Below are positions 8,871-17,789 of a DNA stretch of 64,000 bases, in pieces. Below the pieces are notes generated by a model, which saw only the letters and a program-made list of their open reading frames with translations, had not been told where the DNA came from and ran no database searches. The translations under genes were made by a program, and so were the position numbers. The DNA is from GJ-E10 sp035625725 (GTDB lineage: Bacteria; Pseudomonadota; Gammaproteobacteria; Burkholderiales; Burkholderiaceae_F), in contig DASPPB010000075.1 of NCBI GenBank assembly GCA_035625725.1, positions 77,712 through 141,711 of the forward strand, read 5' to 3'. The first letter of the stretch is position 1. Every line of letters starts with the position of its first letter.

Positions 8871-9668
8871 GTGAATTCGCCGCATCAAACTTCCGTGCCC
8901 GTGATTGAGCAAACCAGCGCCGGCAGCGGCCTGCGCTGGTGGTCCGATTCCTTCTCCTGGCTCTTCGGCGAACTCGCCCGCCTGGGAGTGTGGGTCGGCA
9001 TGCTGCTTTGCTGCTTGCTCATCCTCACCCCCCTGCACTGGGTCCCGCTGCTCGGCTGGAGCGCATCGCACCTGCTCTGGTTCGTTTTTTCGGGCGGCCT
9101 GATGGTCGCGGCACGCAACACGCAAATGGGCCAGGTACCACGCTTCGGCGAGCTCTTTGCCGGCTTCGGTCCGCAAAGCGGCGCGCTCCTGGGGGCGGGA
9201 CTCCTCGTGCTGGCCGCGACGCTGGCCGTGGTCGGCTTGATGCTGGCCGTCGGCTTAGGCGCGCTCCTGGGATCGCTGGCGGGTGCCGCATCCCTGGAGT
9301 CGGTCGCGCAGCGTACGGCCACGCTGATGAGTATCGGTTGGGGCGCGGCGCTCGTTATGCTGCTGTGTCTGGTGCTGTTCGTGCCCATCTCGATGGCCGC
9401 CTGGCTTGCCCCGGCGCTGATCATGCTGCGCGGAGCAAGGCCCTTCGATGCATTGCGCTGGAGCCTGCAGGCTTGCGGCCGCAACCTCGGTGCCCTGACC
9501 GTCTATGGCCTGGTTGGAATCGGCCTCGCGCTGGTGGCGACCCTGATGTTTTTTATCGGCTGGCTGGTTTTGCTGCCGCTGGTCTTTCTTTCAACCTATG
9601 CGGCGTATCGGCAGATGTTTGCCGCCGACGACGTGCTCGATCCGGAGCCCGGGCGGCCGGCTCCCTGA
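8871..9668 (+). CDS. BPSS1780-family membrane protein
   Basis: A 265-residue hydrophobic protein with about five or six membrane segments (around 33-55, 57-80, 104-136, 150-176 and 205-245). It resembles the BPSS1780 family of uncharacterised membrane proteins found mainly in Burkholderiales, including the N-terminal pattern of a Trp-rich segment followed by LTPLHWVPLLG. It starts with GTG at 8871, preceded by a purine-rich GAGGGGAG Shine-Dalgarno at about 8853-8860. Function unknown. Convergent with uvrA, 41 bp apart. Confidence 0.75.
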   Translation: MNSPHQTSVPVIEQTSAGSGLRWWSDSFSWLFGELARLGVWVGMLLCCLLILTPLHWVPLLGWSASHLLWFVFSGGLMVAARNTQMGQVPRFGELFAGFGPQSGALLGAGLLVLAATLAVVGLMLAVGLGALLGSLAGAASLESVAQRTATLMSIGWGAALVMLLCLVLFVPISMAAWLAPALIMLRGARPFDALRWSLQACGRNLGALTVYGLVGIGLALVATLMFFIGWLVLLPLVFLSTYAAYRQMFAADDVLDPEPGRPAP

Positions 9669-9709
9669 GTGCGGCCCGCCGGCCGGTCTCCTCTTTCCTC
9701 GTTGCTCCC

Positions 9710-12508
9710 CTACGCGGCAGCCGTCGCCGCGGGTGCCAGCACGCGGCGCAGGTACCACGCCGTGTGGCTGCCCGGCGTCGCCGCAACATCCCCGGGCGTT
9801 CCCGCTGCAACGATGCGGCCTCCGTCCCGACCGCCTTCCGGTCCCAGATCGATGATCCAGTCGGCCGCCTGGATGACGTCCAGATTGTGCTCGATGATCA
9901 CCACCGTGTTGCCCGCGTCGCGCAGCCGATGCAGCAGTGCCAGGAGCAGCGCGATGTCATGAAAATGCAATCCGGTGGTCGGCTCGTCGAGCACGTAGAG
10001 CGTGCGGCCGGTATCGCGTTTGGAGAGCTCTTGCGCAAGCTTCAAACGCTGCGCTTCACCTCCCGAGAGCGTGGTTGCGCTTTGTCCCAGGCGCAAGTAC
10101 CCCAGGCCGACCTCGGCCAGCGTGCGCAGCTTGCGCTCGAGCGCGGGCACGGCGCCGAAGACCTCTTGGGCCTGCGCAACACTTAACTCCAGCACCTCGG
10201 CGATGTTGCGCCCCTTGTACAGCACCTCAAGGGTCTCGCGGTTGTAGCGCTTGCCCGAACAGCTTTCGCACGAAACGAAGATATCGGGCAGAAAGTGCAT
10301 CTCCACTTTGATGAGTCCGTCGCCCTGACAAGCCTCACAGCGACCGCCGGCCACGTTAAAGGAGAAGCGCCCTGCGCCGTAGCCGCGTTCGCGCGCCGTC
10401 ACCGTAGCCGCGAACAGTTCCCGGATGGGCCCGAACAAGCCGGCGTAGGTCGCCGGATTGCTGCGGGGCGTGCGCCCAATCGGCGCCTGGTCGATGCTCA
10501 CGACCCGGTCGAGCTGCTCCAGGCCCTCGATGGCAGCGTATGGCGCCGGTTCGACGCGCGTGCCTTGGAGCTCGCGGGCCAGCGCGAGCGCCAGCGTGTC
10601 GTTGACCAGCGTGGACTTGCCAGAGCCCGACACTCCGGTGACGCACACCATCCGGCCCAGAGGCAGCTCGAGGTCGACCCCGCGCAAATTATTGCCGCTG
10701 GCGCCCCGCAGCCGCAGCCAATGCGCCGCCGGCGCCCAAGCCCTGCGTGCCGGCGCGATCCGGCGCCGGCCGGACAGAAATGCACCTGTGAGCGATTGCT
10801 CCTGCGCGATGATCTGCTCCGGGGAGCCGCGCGCGATCACCGCACCGCCTTGCTCGCCTGCCCCCGGTCCCATGTCGATCAGGTAGTCGGCGTTGCGGAT
10901 CATCTCCCCGTCGTGTTCGACCACGAGCACCGTGTTACCCAGATCGCGCAACCGTTGCAGCATCTGGATCAGGCGCCCGTTGTCGCGCGGGTGCAAGCCG
11001 ATCGAAGGTTCGTCGAGCACGTAGAGCACCCCCGTGAGGCCCGAGCCGATCTGCGAGGCAAGGCGTATGCGCTGGGCCTCGCCTCCGGACAAAGTGTCGG
11101 CGGCGCGCTCCAGGCACAGGTAGCCCAGGCCCACGTCCGTGAGAAAGCGCAGGCGCGAGCCGATCTCCGCGACAATGGGCTGCGCGACCTCGCGACGCCC
11201 TGCCTCCAGTCCCAGCGCTTCGATCAGCTCGCGCGCCTCCGTGAGCGGCAACGCCTCGATTTCGAAGATCGCGCGCCGCTGCGCACCCTGGCCAACAAGC
11301 ACGTGACGCGCTTCGCGCCGCAGCCGCGCGCCCCCGCAGTCCGGACACGTCCGCAGACCGCGCAGTCGCGCCAGGGCTTCGCGCACTGGAGGCGAATCGC
11401 TCTCGCGCCAACGTCGCTCGAGCGTCGGCAGCACACCGGCGAAGGCCGGCGGCGCATCGCTGCCGTAGAGCACAATACGGCGGAAGGCTTCGGGCAGGTG
11501 CTCCCAGGGCTGCGCCGCATCCACGCCAAAGCGCTCGGCAAGCGCAGCCAGGCGGGCGTGCGCGCTGCGGTTGCGCGCGTCCCAGCCGCTGATCGCGCCG
11601 GCGCCCAGCGTGAGCTCGGGGTGCGCAACGACGCGCTCGGGATCGAAGAACTCCACCTTGCCCAGTCCCGCACAGCTCGGGCACGCGCCGTAGGGATTGT
11701 TAAAGGAGAACAGCCGCGGCTCCAGGGTCGGCGCCACGTAGCCACAGCGGGGACAGGCGTAGCGCCCTGAAAAGCGCGACTCCTCGCCTTTGTCGACGTC
11801 GAGGAGGTGCACCATGCCATCGGCCAGACGCAGCGCGGTCTCGATGGACTCGGCCAGGCGCGTGCGGGCGGAAGCGCGAACGCGCAGGCGATCGACGACG
11901 ACCTCGAAGCTGTGGTTTTCGCCTTGCCCCAGAGCCGGCAACGAGTCCTCCTCGATGATCGTGCCGTCGACGCGAAAGCGCACAAAGCCCCGAACCCGCA
12001 GGTCCTCGAACAGTTCGCGGTGCCCGCCTTTGCGCGACAGCACCAGGGGTGCCAGCACGAGCAAGGCCGTTCCTTCGGCCATCGCCAGAGCGTGCTCCAC
12101 GATTTGCGCGACACTGTGCGCCTGCAATGCGATCTCGGGGTGATCGGGACAGTGTGCCTGGCCGGCACGCGCGTACAGCAGTCGCAGATAATCGTGTATT
12201 TCGGTGACGGTCCCCACGGTCGAGCGCGGATTGGCGCCGGCACTGCGCTGCTGGATCGCGATGGCCGGGCACAGGCCTTCGATCTGGTCGACGTCGGGCT
12301 TCTCCATGATCTGGAGAAACTGGCGCGCGTACGACGAGAGCGACTCGACATAGCGGCGCTGACCCTCGGCGTAGAGGGTGTCAAAGGCGAGCGAACTCTT
12401 GCCGGAACCCGAAACGCCCGTGATGACGATCAGGCGATTGCGCGGCAGATCGACATCGACGTTGCGCAGGTTGTGGGTGCGCGCCCCGCGCACACGTATG
12501 TGATCCAT
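9710..12508 (-). CDS. uvrA: Excinuclease ABC subunit A
   Basis: UvrA dimers scan DNA for lesions and load UvrB in nucleotide excision repair. The 932-residue protein (Escherichia coli 940) has two ABC ATPase modules. The first Walker A is GVSGSGKSS (about 31-39) and the second GVSGSGKST. Signature motifs LSGGEAQRI and LSGGEAQRL are both present. Zinc-finger cysteines are seen as CPRCG...CPSC in the first half and CEACQGDG...CESC in the second. I chose the ATG at 12508 (MDHIRVRGARTHNL); the upstream extension is not conserved. Confidence 0.97.
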   Translation of the reverse strand: MDHIRVRGARTHNLRNVDVDLPRNRLIVITGVSGSGKSSLAFDTLYAEGQRRYVESLSSYARQFLQIMEKPDVDQIEGLCPAIAIQQRSAGANPRSTVGTVTEIHDYLRLLYARAGQAHCPDHPEIALQAHSVAQIVEHALAMAEGTALLVLAPLVLSRKGGHRELFEDLRVRGFVRFRVDGTIIEEDSLPALGQGENHSFEVVVDRLRVRASARTRLAESIETALRLADGMVHLLDVDKGEESRFSGRYACPRCGYVAPTLEPRLFSFNNPYGACPSCAGLGKVEFFDPERVVAHPELTLGAGAISGWDARNRSAHARLAALAERFGVDAAQPWEHLPEAFRRIVLYGSDAPPAFAGVLPTLERRWRESDSPPVREALARLRGLRTCPDCGGARLRREARHVLVGQGAQRRAIFEIEALPLTEARELIEALGLEAGRREVAQPIVAEIGSRLRFLTDVGLGYLCLERAADTLSGGEAQRIRLASQIGSGLTGVLYVLDEPSIGLHPRDNGRLIQMLQRLRDLGNTVLVVEHDGEMIRNADYLIDMGPGAGEQGGAVIARGSPEQIIAQEQSLTGAFLSGRRRIAPARRAWAPAAHWLRLRGASGNNLRGVDLELPLGRMVCVTGVSGSGKSTLVNDTLALALARELQGTRVEPAPYAAIEGLEQLDRVVSIDQAPIGRTPRSNPATYAGLFGPIRELFAATVTARERGYGAGRFSFNVAGGRCEACQGDGLIKVEMHFLPDIFVSCESCSGKRYNRETLEVLYKGRNIAEVLELSVAQAQEVFGAVPALERKLRTLAEVGLGYLRLGQSATTLSGGEAQRLKLAQELSKRDTGRTLYVLDEPTTGLHFHDIALLLALLHRLRDAGNTVVIIEHNLDVIQAADWIIDLGPEGGRDGGRIVAAGTPGDVAATPGSHTAWYLRRVLAPAATAAA

Positions 12509-12557
12509 TGAATCCGGCCCCCGGGGGCACCGCGCGGCGGGTGCCGCGTTCCCCGGC

Positions 12558-13307
12558 CTACTCGTCCTGGCGGGAGCCGGCGGTCGTGCCCTTTTCGGGG
12601 AGCGCATTATTGTCGAAGCGCTCGCCGCGCCGCGCACCGCGTCCCAACTCCACGCCGAGCTGCTTGAGCTTGCGATACAGGTGCGTGCGCTCCAGCCCCG
12701 CGCGGTCGGCAACGCGCGTCATGCTGTAGCTTTCTTTCGAAAGCTGGTACTCGAAATACACCCGCTCGAACTGGTCTCTAGCCTCGCGCAGCGGCTGATC
12801 CAGATTGATGGCAAGGCCCTGTGCGCCGGCACTGGCGCGCTCACGAGCCGGCTCGCTCGGGGCCGCACGCCCGCGCGCTAAGGAGGGCTCTTCGACGGCG
12901 CCCGCACCCGCCGAGGGCGCAAGACGCGCCCCGCGCAGCCGCTGCACCTGATCGAGACCGCTGCGCACAGCGCCCAGCAGACGCGCGAGCGCGATGGGCT
13001 TTTCAAGGAAATCGAGCGCGCCCAGGCGCGTAGCTTCGCCGGCGGTCTCCAGCGTCGCGTGGCCAGACATCATGATGACCGGAACCGTCAGCGGGCCCGC
13101 GGCGACCCACTCCTTGAGCAAGGTCACGCCGTCGGTGTCGGGCATCCAGATATCGAGCAAGATCAGGTCCGGGGCCGACTGCCGCCGCACTTCGCGCGCC
13201 GACGCGGCGCTGTCAGCCGTCGCCACGACATGCCCCTCGTCGGAAAGTATTTCGGACAACAATTCGCGAATTCCGATTTCGTCGTCTACAACCAGTATGT
13301 TTGCCAT
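12558..13307 (-). CDS. ntrX: NtrX-like response regulator lacking the AAA+ domain
   Basis: This 249-residue protein has an N-terminal receiver (acidic pair near residue 8, phosphoacceptor Asp52 in LLDIWMPDTDG, Lys in FLEKPI) and a C-terminal Fis-type HTH (SYSMTRVADRAGLERTHLYR). The two are joined by an Ala/Arg-rich linker at about 125-175. The sigma-54-contacting AAA+ domain of classical NtrX is absent: no Walker A and no GAFTGA. It follows ntrY by 16 bp and must be its partner. It would act as an ordinary DNA-binding regulator, not as a sigma-54 enhancer-binding protein. Confidence 0.88.
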   Translation of the reverse strand: MANILVVDDEIGIRELLSEILSDEGHVVATADSAASAREVRRQSAPDLILLDIWMPDTDGVTLLKEWVAAGPLTVPVIMMSGHATLETAGEATRLGALDFLEKPIALARLLGAVRSGLDQVQRLRGARLAPSAGAGAVEEPSLARGRAAPSEPARERASAGAQGLAINLDQPLREARDQFERVYFEYQLSKESYSMTRVADRAGLERTHLYRKLKQLGVELGRGARRGERFDNNALPEKGTTAGSRQDE

Positions 13308-13323
13308 GGGTACTTCGCGTACG

Positions 13324-15714
13324 TCAAAGGGCCTCGGCAACCGGCGAGAGGGCGCGCGCCAGCCGATGAAGGACTATGGTTACGGTTGCTCCGCAGCCGC
13401 CGTCACGATTCACGACCTCTATCCTACCGTCGTGCTCGTCAATAATCTTTTTCACAAGAGCCAACCCCAAGCCCGTGCCCCGCGGTTTGGTCGTAATGTA
13501 GGGTTCGAAAGCGCGCCTAAGTATATTCGCCGGAAAGCCCGGGCCGTTGTCCTCGACCGATAGGCGCACGGCGCGGGCCGCGGGCTGCGCGCCCGCACTG
13601 CCCGGGGGCTCGATGGATACGAGCTCCGTGCGCACCACGACCAGTCCGGGCCGGCCGCTCTGGCCCCGGGCCAGGGCTTCGGCTTGGCCCCCTGCAATGG
13701 ATTCGAGCGCATTTCCGACGAGATTATGGATCACCTGGCGGATTTGTCCGGCATCGGCCTCGAGCAGCGGCAAGTCCGCGGCGAGCTGCAATTCCACTTG
13801 TGTCGCGCCGGCCCTGGCGCCCGGCACGCCACTGCCGGCCTCGAAGCTCTCGGCGCCGTAGAGTGCGCCGACCTCCTCCACGAGAGCGTTCAAATCGAGC
13901 GGGGCGGGCCGCGCCGCCGGCAGCCGCGCGTAATCGCGAAACTCATCGACCATGCGCTTCATTGCGGCCACCTGGCTCACAATGGTGGAGGTGCCCCGCT
14001 CGAGCACCTGCAGCTGCTGCGGGTCGAGGGCGGCGCTGAGCTTCATGCGCAGCCGCTCCGCGGCGAGCTGGATGGGCGTGAGCGGATTTTTGATTTCGTG
14101 CGCGAGGCGGCGCGCGACCTCACCCCAGGCCACGGCGCGCTGCGCGGAAATGACCTGCGTGATGTCGTCAAAGACCACGACATATCCGAGGCCATCTTCC
14201 AGCGGCAGGCGCGAACCGCGCACGAGCAGCGCCAGCGGCGCAGCATCGGGCGGGGAGCCAAAGCGCTGAAGCTGCATTTGCTGCTGCCAGGAATCTTTCG
14301 GAGTCGCAACCAGCGCCTGGTCGCGAAATGCACTCGACAAGAGCTGCGCGAGTTGCGGCATCGCCTCTTGCAGCGGCCGGCCCGCGCGGCTGGCCAGTGG
14401 CATGCCCAGAATCCGACCGGCACCGTAGTTGGCCGTGACGACGGCAAAATTCTTGTCAAGAACGATGACCCCGGCCGACAGGTTCGCCAGCAAACGCTCA
14501 AGGTAGGCGCGGGCCGTCTCCAGCTGGCGCGAGCGCGTCTCCACCGCGTCGCGGGCCTCCGTGAGCTGGCGCGTCATGGCATTGAAGGCCTGCGGCAGCA
14601 AGTTGAGCTCGTCGTTGCCCGGAAATTCCCGGACCGGGCGAAAGTCGCCTTCGGCCACCGCCTTGGTACCCGCGGCCAACTCGACCAGCGGCGCCGTCAT
14701 CGAGGAGGCGAGCAGCACGCCGGAGGCAATCGCGGCAAACACCGCAAGCAGCAGCGTGAGCGTCAGGGTAAGCCGGTAGATGCCTCGCAGTCCCGAGCGC
14801 GCGAGCGACAGCTCCTGGTACTCGCCGTAGCCTGTTTGCAGTGTCTTTGCGTTGGCGGCCACCGCAGGGGCGACCGTCTGCGTGAGCTGCAAGAAGCGCG
14901 GCTCTTCGATGTGAATCGGCCCTGCCAAGGGCAGAAGCAGGCCCGAGCGGGCGCGGGCGTCGGCTGCCGGAAGCGACGCGCTGCCAAATCCGTGCTCGCT
15001 CGTTCCGAGCGGGATGGGAACGATGACACGGGTGCGCAGACCTGCGAGCGGCTCGGTGGCAAGTTCGTCGCCCTCGATGAGCGCATAGCCGCCGGCCGCG
15101 AGCGCGCTGCGCAGCAGCGCCGGAGACGGCAGCGTGGGCGCGAGGTCAAAGCCCGGAGCGCTACTGGACCAGACGAGCTTGCCGCTCGCGCTCACGATTG
15201 TGGCCTGCTGAACCCCCACGCGCTCTCGCAGCCGCTCCAGGTCGCGGGGCCCTTCGGGCGCGGAGACGTCGACCAGCTCCAGCGCCATGGCACGCGCCTT
15301 GGCTTTGAGCTCGTCGCGCTGCGTCTCCAGGACTGCGCGGCCCAGCGACAGACCCGACTCCAGCGCGCCTTCGACTTTCACGTCAAACCACGATTCGACC
15401 GAGCGCAATAGAAACTGGGACGAGACCACATACACGAGTGCGCCCGGCACGACCCCCATAAGCGCAAAGGCGATGGCGAAACGCGCCATCAGGCGCGCGC
15501 CGAAGCGCCGGGCGCGCACGCGGCGCAAAAGCCGCACCGCCAGCGCGGTGACGAGCACGAACAACACCAGCGTGATGGCCCCGTTGGCGGCCAACAAGAT
15601 CGGGTAGTTGCGCTCAAACGCACGGGAGTTGCTGCTGGCCGAAGTGAGCACGAACAGCAACACGCCCGCCAGCGATAGGCCGGCAATCAGGCCGTAGCGG
15701 ATGATGCGGGACAT
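13324..15714 (-). CDS. ntrY: Sensor histidine kinase NtrY
   Basis: The 796-residue membrane kinase has several N-terminal membrane segments (about 5-25, 40-62 and 72-98) and a long extracytoplasmic region. A further membrane segment leads into HAMP (near SSMTAPLVELAAG), then PAS (from about residue 405). The HisKA His539 is in RRLAHEIKNPLTP, and the ATPase boxes are HNLVGNALES, VEDNGPGFP and GTGLGLALVKKI. NtrY kinases sense nitrogen or redox state in proteobacteria. It is cotranscribed with the AAA+-less NtrX and sits downstream of the def-fmt-rsmB-DUF4390 genes, a layout typical of Burkholderiales. Confidence 0.93.
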   Translation of the reverse strand: MSRIIRYGLIAGLSLAGVLLFVLTSASSNSRAFERNYPILLAANGAITLVLFVLVTALAVRLLRRVRARRFGARLMARFAIAFALMGVVPGALVYVVSSQFLLRSVESWFDVKVEGALESGLSLGRAVLETQRDELKAKARAMALELVDVSAPEGPRDLERLRERVGVQQATIVSASGKLVWSSSAPGFDLAPTLPSPALLRSALAAGGYALIEGDELATEPLAGLRTRVIVPIPLGTSEHGFGSASLPAADARARSGLLLPLAGPIHIEEPRFLQLTQTVAPAVAANAKTLQTGYGEYQELSLARSGLRGIYRLTLTLTLLLAVFAAIASGVLLASSMTAPLVELAAGTKAVAEGDFRPVREFPGNDELNLLPQAFNAMTRQLTEARDAVETRSRQLETARAYLERLLANLSAGVIVLDKNFAVVTANYGAGRILGMPLASRAGRPLQEAMPQLAQLLSSAFRDQALVATPKDSWQQQMQLQRFGSPPDAAPLALLVRGSRLPLEDGLGYVVVFDDITQVISAQRAVAWGEVARRLAHEIKNPLTPIQLAAERLRMKLSAALDPQQLQVLERGTSTIVSQVAAMKRMVDEFRDYARLPAARPAPLDLNALVEEVGALYGAESFEAGSGVPGARAGATQVELQLAADLPLLEADAGQIRQVIHNLVGNALESIAGGQAEALARGQSGRPGLVVVRTELVSIEPPGSAGAQPAARAVRLSVEDNGPGFPANILRRAFEPYITTKPRGTGLGLALVKKIIDEHDGRIEVVNRDGGCGATVTIVLHRLARALSPVAEAL

Positions 15715-15754
15715 GGTTCAGGCCTGCCGTTGCGGGTGCTGCACGAAATCGTCG

Positions 15755-16402
15755 TCAGTTCGGGCTGTCGCTCGTGCGCGTAAGTCTGGACCAATCCGAC
15801 GCCAGCATCCAGTCCGGATCGGTCAAGGCGCTGACTTGAAAGGGTTTGGGCAGCATGGAAGTGTCCAGGCGCATGCGGATGCGACCGTGGGTGTTGCTGC
15901 CCTCGAACAAGTCGGAATCGCCGATGCGCCACTGGGTCACGCGTCGCATTGTGCCCAAGGCCTGGTCCAGCGAATCAAAAGGCTGCGCCAAGGCGCCTCG
16001 CGCCAGCCGGTACTGGCGCGTGAGAGGACTGAAACTGAGGCGGTATTCGATGGCATCGTCGAGCAGGTGCTTGTCAAACCAGTACCAGCGGCTGCGCGTG
16101 ACCTCCACCTCGATCACGAAATACAGGGCGATGCCATGGTCGACGGCCTCGCGCAGCGACGACGGGAGCTCGAGCTCGAACTGGGCGTCAACGAAGGTGC
16201 CCGGATCGGCGCCGGAGCGCATGCTGAAGGCTGCGTGCGAAACCGTGATGCGATCTTCGGCCTGCGCGTGCCACGGCGCACCCGCCAAGGCGAGCAGCAA
16301 GGCGACGCACCCGACACGGCTCCACAGCCGGCGCGCAGCGGCCAAGGCGAGATGGAAGCGCTCTCGGACTTGGCCACCGTAGGAAAGAGCCGATGCGCGC
16401 AT
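15755..16402 (-). CDS. DUF4390 secreted protein
   Basis: A 215-residue precursor with an N-terminal hydrophobic segment and likely signal cleavage after PWHAQA. The DUF4390 domain follows (EDRITVSHAAFSMRSGADP and the aromatic RSRWYWFDKHLLDDAIEYRL stretch). Its function is unknown; it is conserved next to ntrYX in Betaproteobacteria, suggesting a periplasmic role linked to that sensor, which is inference. The larger open frame in this phase continues upstream antisense to nothing and out of frame with rsmB, so I start at the ATG at 16402. Confidence 0.85.
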   Translation of the reverse strand: MRASALSYGGQVRERFHLALAAARRLWSRVGCVALLLALAGAPWHAQAEDRITVSHAAFSMRSGADPGTFVDAQFELELPSSLREAVDHGIALYFVIEVEVTRSRWYWFDKHLLDDAIEYRLSFSPLTRQYRLARGALAQPFDSLDQALGTMRRVTQWRIGDSDLFEGSNTHGRIRMRLDTSMLPKPFQVSALTDPDWMLASDWSRLTRTSDSPN

Positions 16403-16409
16403 GTTGGTC

Positions 16410-17789
16410 TTAGATCTTTTCGAGCAGCGCGTAAAAAAAACCGTCGTGCACAACGGGTTCGGCCCCTTCCAACCAGGCTTTGGCGGCGTCATCTGCGAAA
16501 CTGGGCAGCAGCTGCACACCGGACAGATCCCCGCCGGGAAGCGCGAGCCGTCGCGCCCCGCGCTGGCGGCGCACGAATGATGCAATCTGTTCTCGGCCCT
16601 CTTCGGCAAAAACCGAACACACCGCGTAGAGCAATCTACCAGCCGGAGCCAGCAGCGGCCACAGGGCATCGAGCATTTTGGCCTGCTGCGTTGCCAATTT
16701 CGCAACATCGGCGGCTCGCCGCAATAAGGGGATATCGGGGTGGCGGCGCACCACGCCCGAGGCCGTGCAGGGCGCATCGAGCAAGATCCGATCGTAAGGC
16801 GTTCCGTCCCAGTACGTCTGCGGACGAAGCACGTCGGCAACGAAAACGCGCGCGCGCCCTGCGCCCAATCCGAGGCGCTGCAGATTCGCATCGATGCGCG
16901 CCGCGCGTTGCGCGTCGACTTCGACGGCATCGACGCGACAATCGCCCAGCTCGAGAAGGTGAGCGCACTTTCCGCCCGGCGCCGCGCAGGCATCGAGCAC
17001 GCGCATCTCTTCGCCCACGTCGAGCCAGGGCGCCGCAAGCTGGGCGCCTGCGTCCTGTACCGACACGACACCCGCGGCAAATCCCGGAACCCGGTCAACG
17101 GGCATCGCGCGGTGCAACCAAATCGCGGAGGCGCCCACGCGACTTGCCTGCAGTTTCGCAGAGGCAAAGTCGGCCAGAACTTGCGCCGGCGACGCTCTTC
17201 GACGGTTCACGCGCAAAACCAGAGGCGGTGCCCGGAGCTGCGCGGCCAAAAGCTCGTGCGCGCGGTCCGCGCCGTACTCGGCCTGCAGCCGCTGCAGCCA
17301 CCACGCGGGCACGTTAAAGCGCCGCGCCGGGTCCGCCGCGGCCTGCGCCTCGAGCTGCTCGCGCCGTCGCAAGAATTCACGCAGTACCGCATTGACCAGC
17401 GCCGCGGCCGCCGCGGTCGACGCCTGCAGGCGCGCTGCGCGCACCGCCTGATCGACGAGCGTGAATTCGGTGTAGGCACGCGCGAGCAGCTGGGCCAGGC
17501 ATACGGCCAGCAAAGATGCCACGGGCGCGCTCGCGGGCCGATGGAGCAGCTGCCCGAGAAGGTATTCGAGCATGGCGCTTCGACGCACCGCCGCCGCCGC
17601 GATGTCGCGCACCGCGCCGCGCACACTGGCGTCGTCGCGCCGCTCGGCCGGCACCTCCTCGCGCAGCACGCGCTCGAGCGCCGGCTCCAAGGACTGGCCC
17701 GCACGCACCTGCGACCAGACCGTGCCCGCCCACGCGAGCGCATCGGCCAATGCCGCAGCGCCCGGGCGCTTGGCCTCCTCAGTCGTCAT
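16410..17789 (-). CDS. rsmB: 16S rRNA (cytosine-967-C5)-methyltransferase RsmB
   Basis: This 459-residue enzyme makes m5C967 in 16S rRNA. The N-terminal NusB-like RNA-binding domain (about 20-150) is followed by the SAM-binding methyltransferase domain with DACAAPGGK. The two-cysteine chemistry is shown by DAPCTASGVVRRHPD and YAVCSVFAEEG. I start at the ATG at 17789, which overlaps the end of fmt by 11 bp. The open frame continues upstream into fmt, so an earlier start cannot be completely excluded. Confidence 0.94.
   Translation of the reverse strand: MTTEEAKRPGAAALADALAWAGTVWSQVRAGQSLEPALERVLREEVPAERRDDASVRGAVRDIAAAAVRRSAMLEYLLGQLLHRPASAPVASLLAVCLAQLLARAYTEFTLVDQAVRAARLQASTAAAAALVNAVLREFLRRREQLEAQAAADPARRFNVPAWWLQRLQAEYGADRAHELLAAQLRAPPLVLRVNRRRASPAQVLADFASAKLQASRVGASAIWLHRAMPVDRVPGFAAGVVSVQDAGAQLAAPWLDVGEEMRVLDACAAPGGKCAHLLELGDCRVDAVEVDAQRAARIDANLQRLGLGAGRARVFVADVLRPQTYWDGTPYDRILLDAPCTASGVVRRHPDIPLLRRAADVAKLATQQAKMLDALWPLLAPAGRLLYAVCSVFAEEGREQIASFVRRQRGARRLALPGGDLSGVQLLPSFADDAAKAWLEGAEPVVHDGFFYALLEKI

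Noticed and set aside
10295..11770. 491-codon plus-strand frame opposite uvrA
   Set aside because: Antisense shadow; uvrA motifs are complete on the other strand.
13378..13383. GTAACC on the minus strand near the ntrY end, and similar hexamers at about 28666, 37488 and 39897
   Set aside because: None has CGAAT at a 16-bp spacing, unlike the two sites flanking the sigma gene.
13684..15411. 575-codon plus-strand frame opposite ntrY
   Set aside because: Antisense shadow with no domain.
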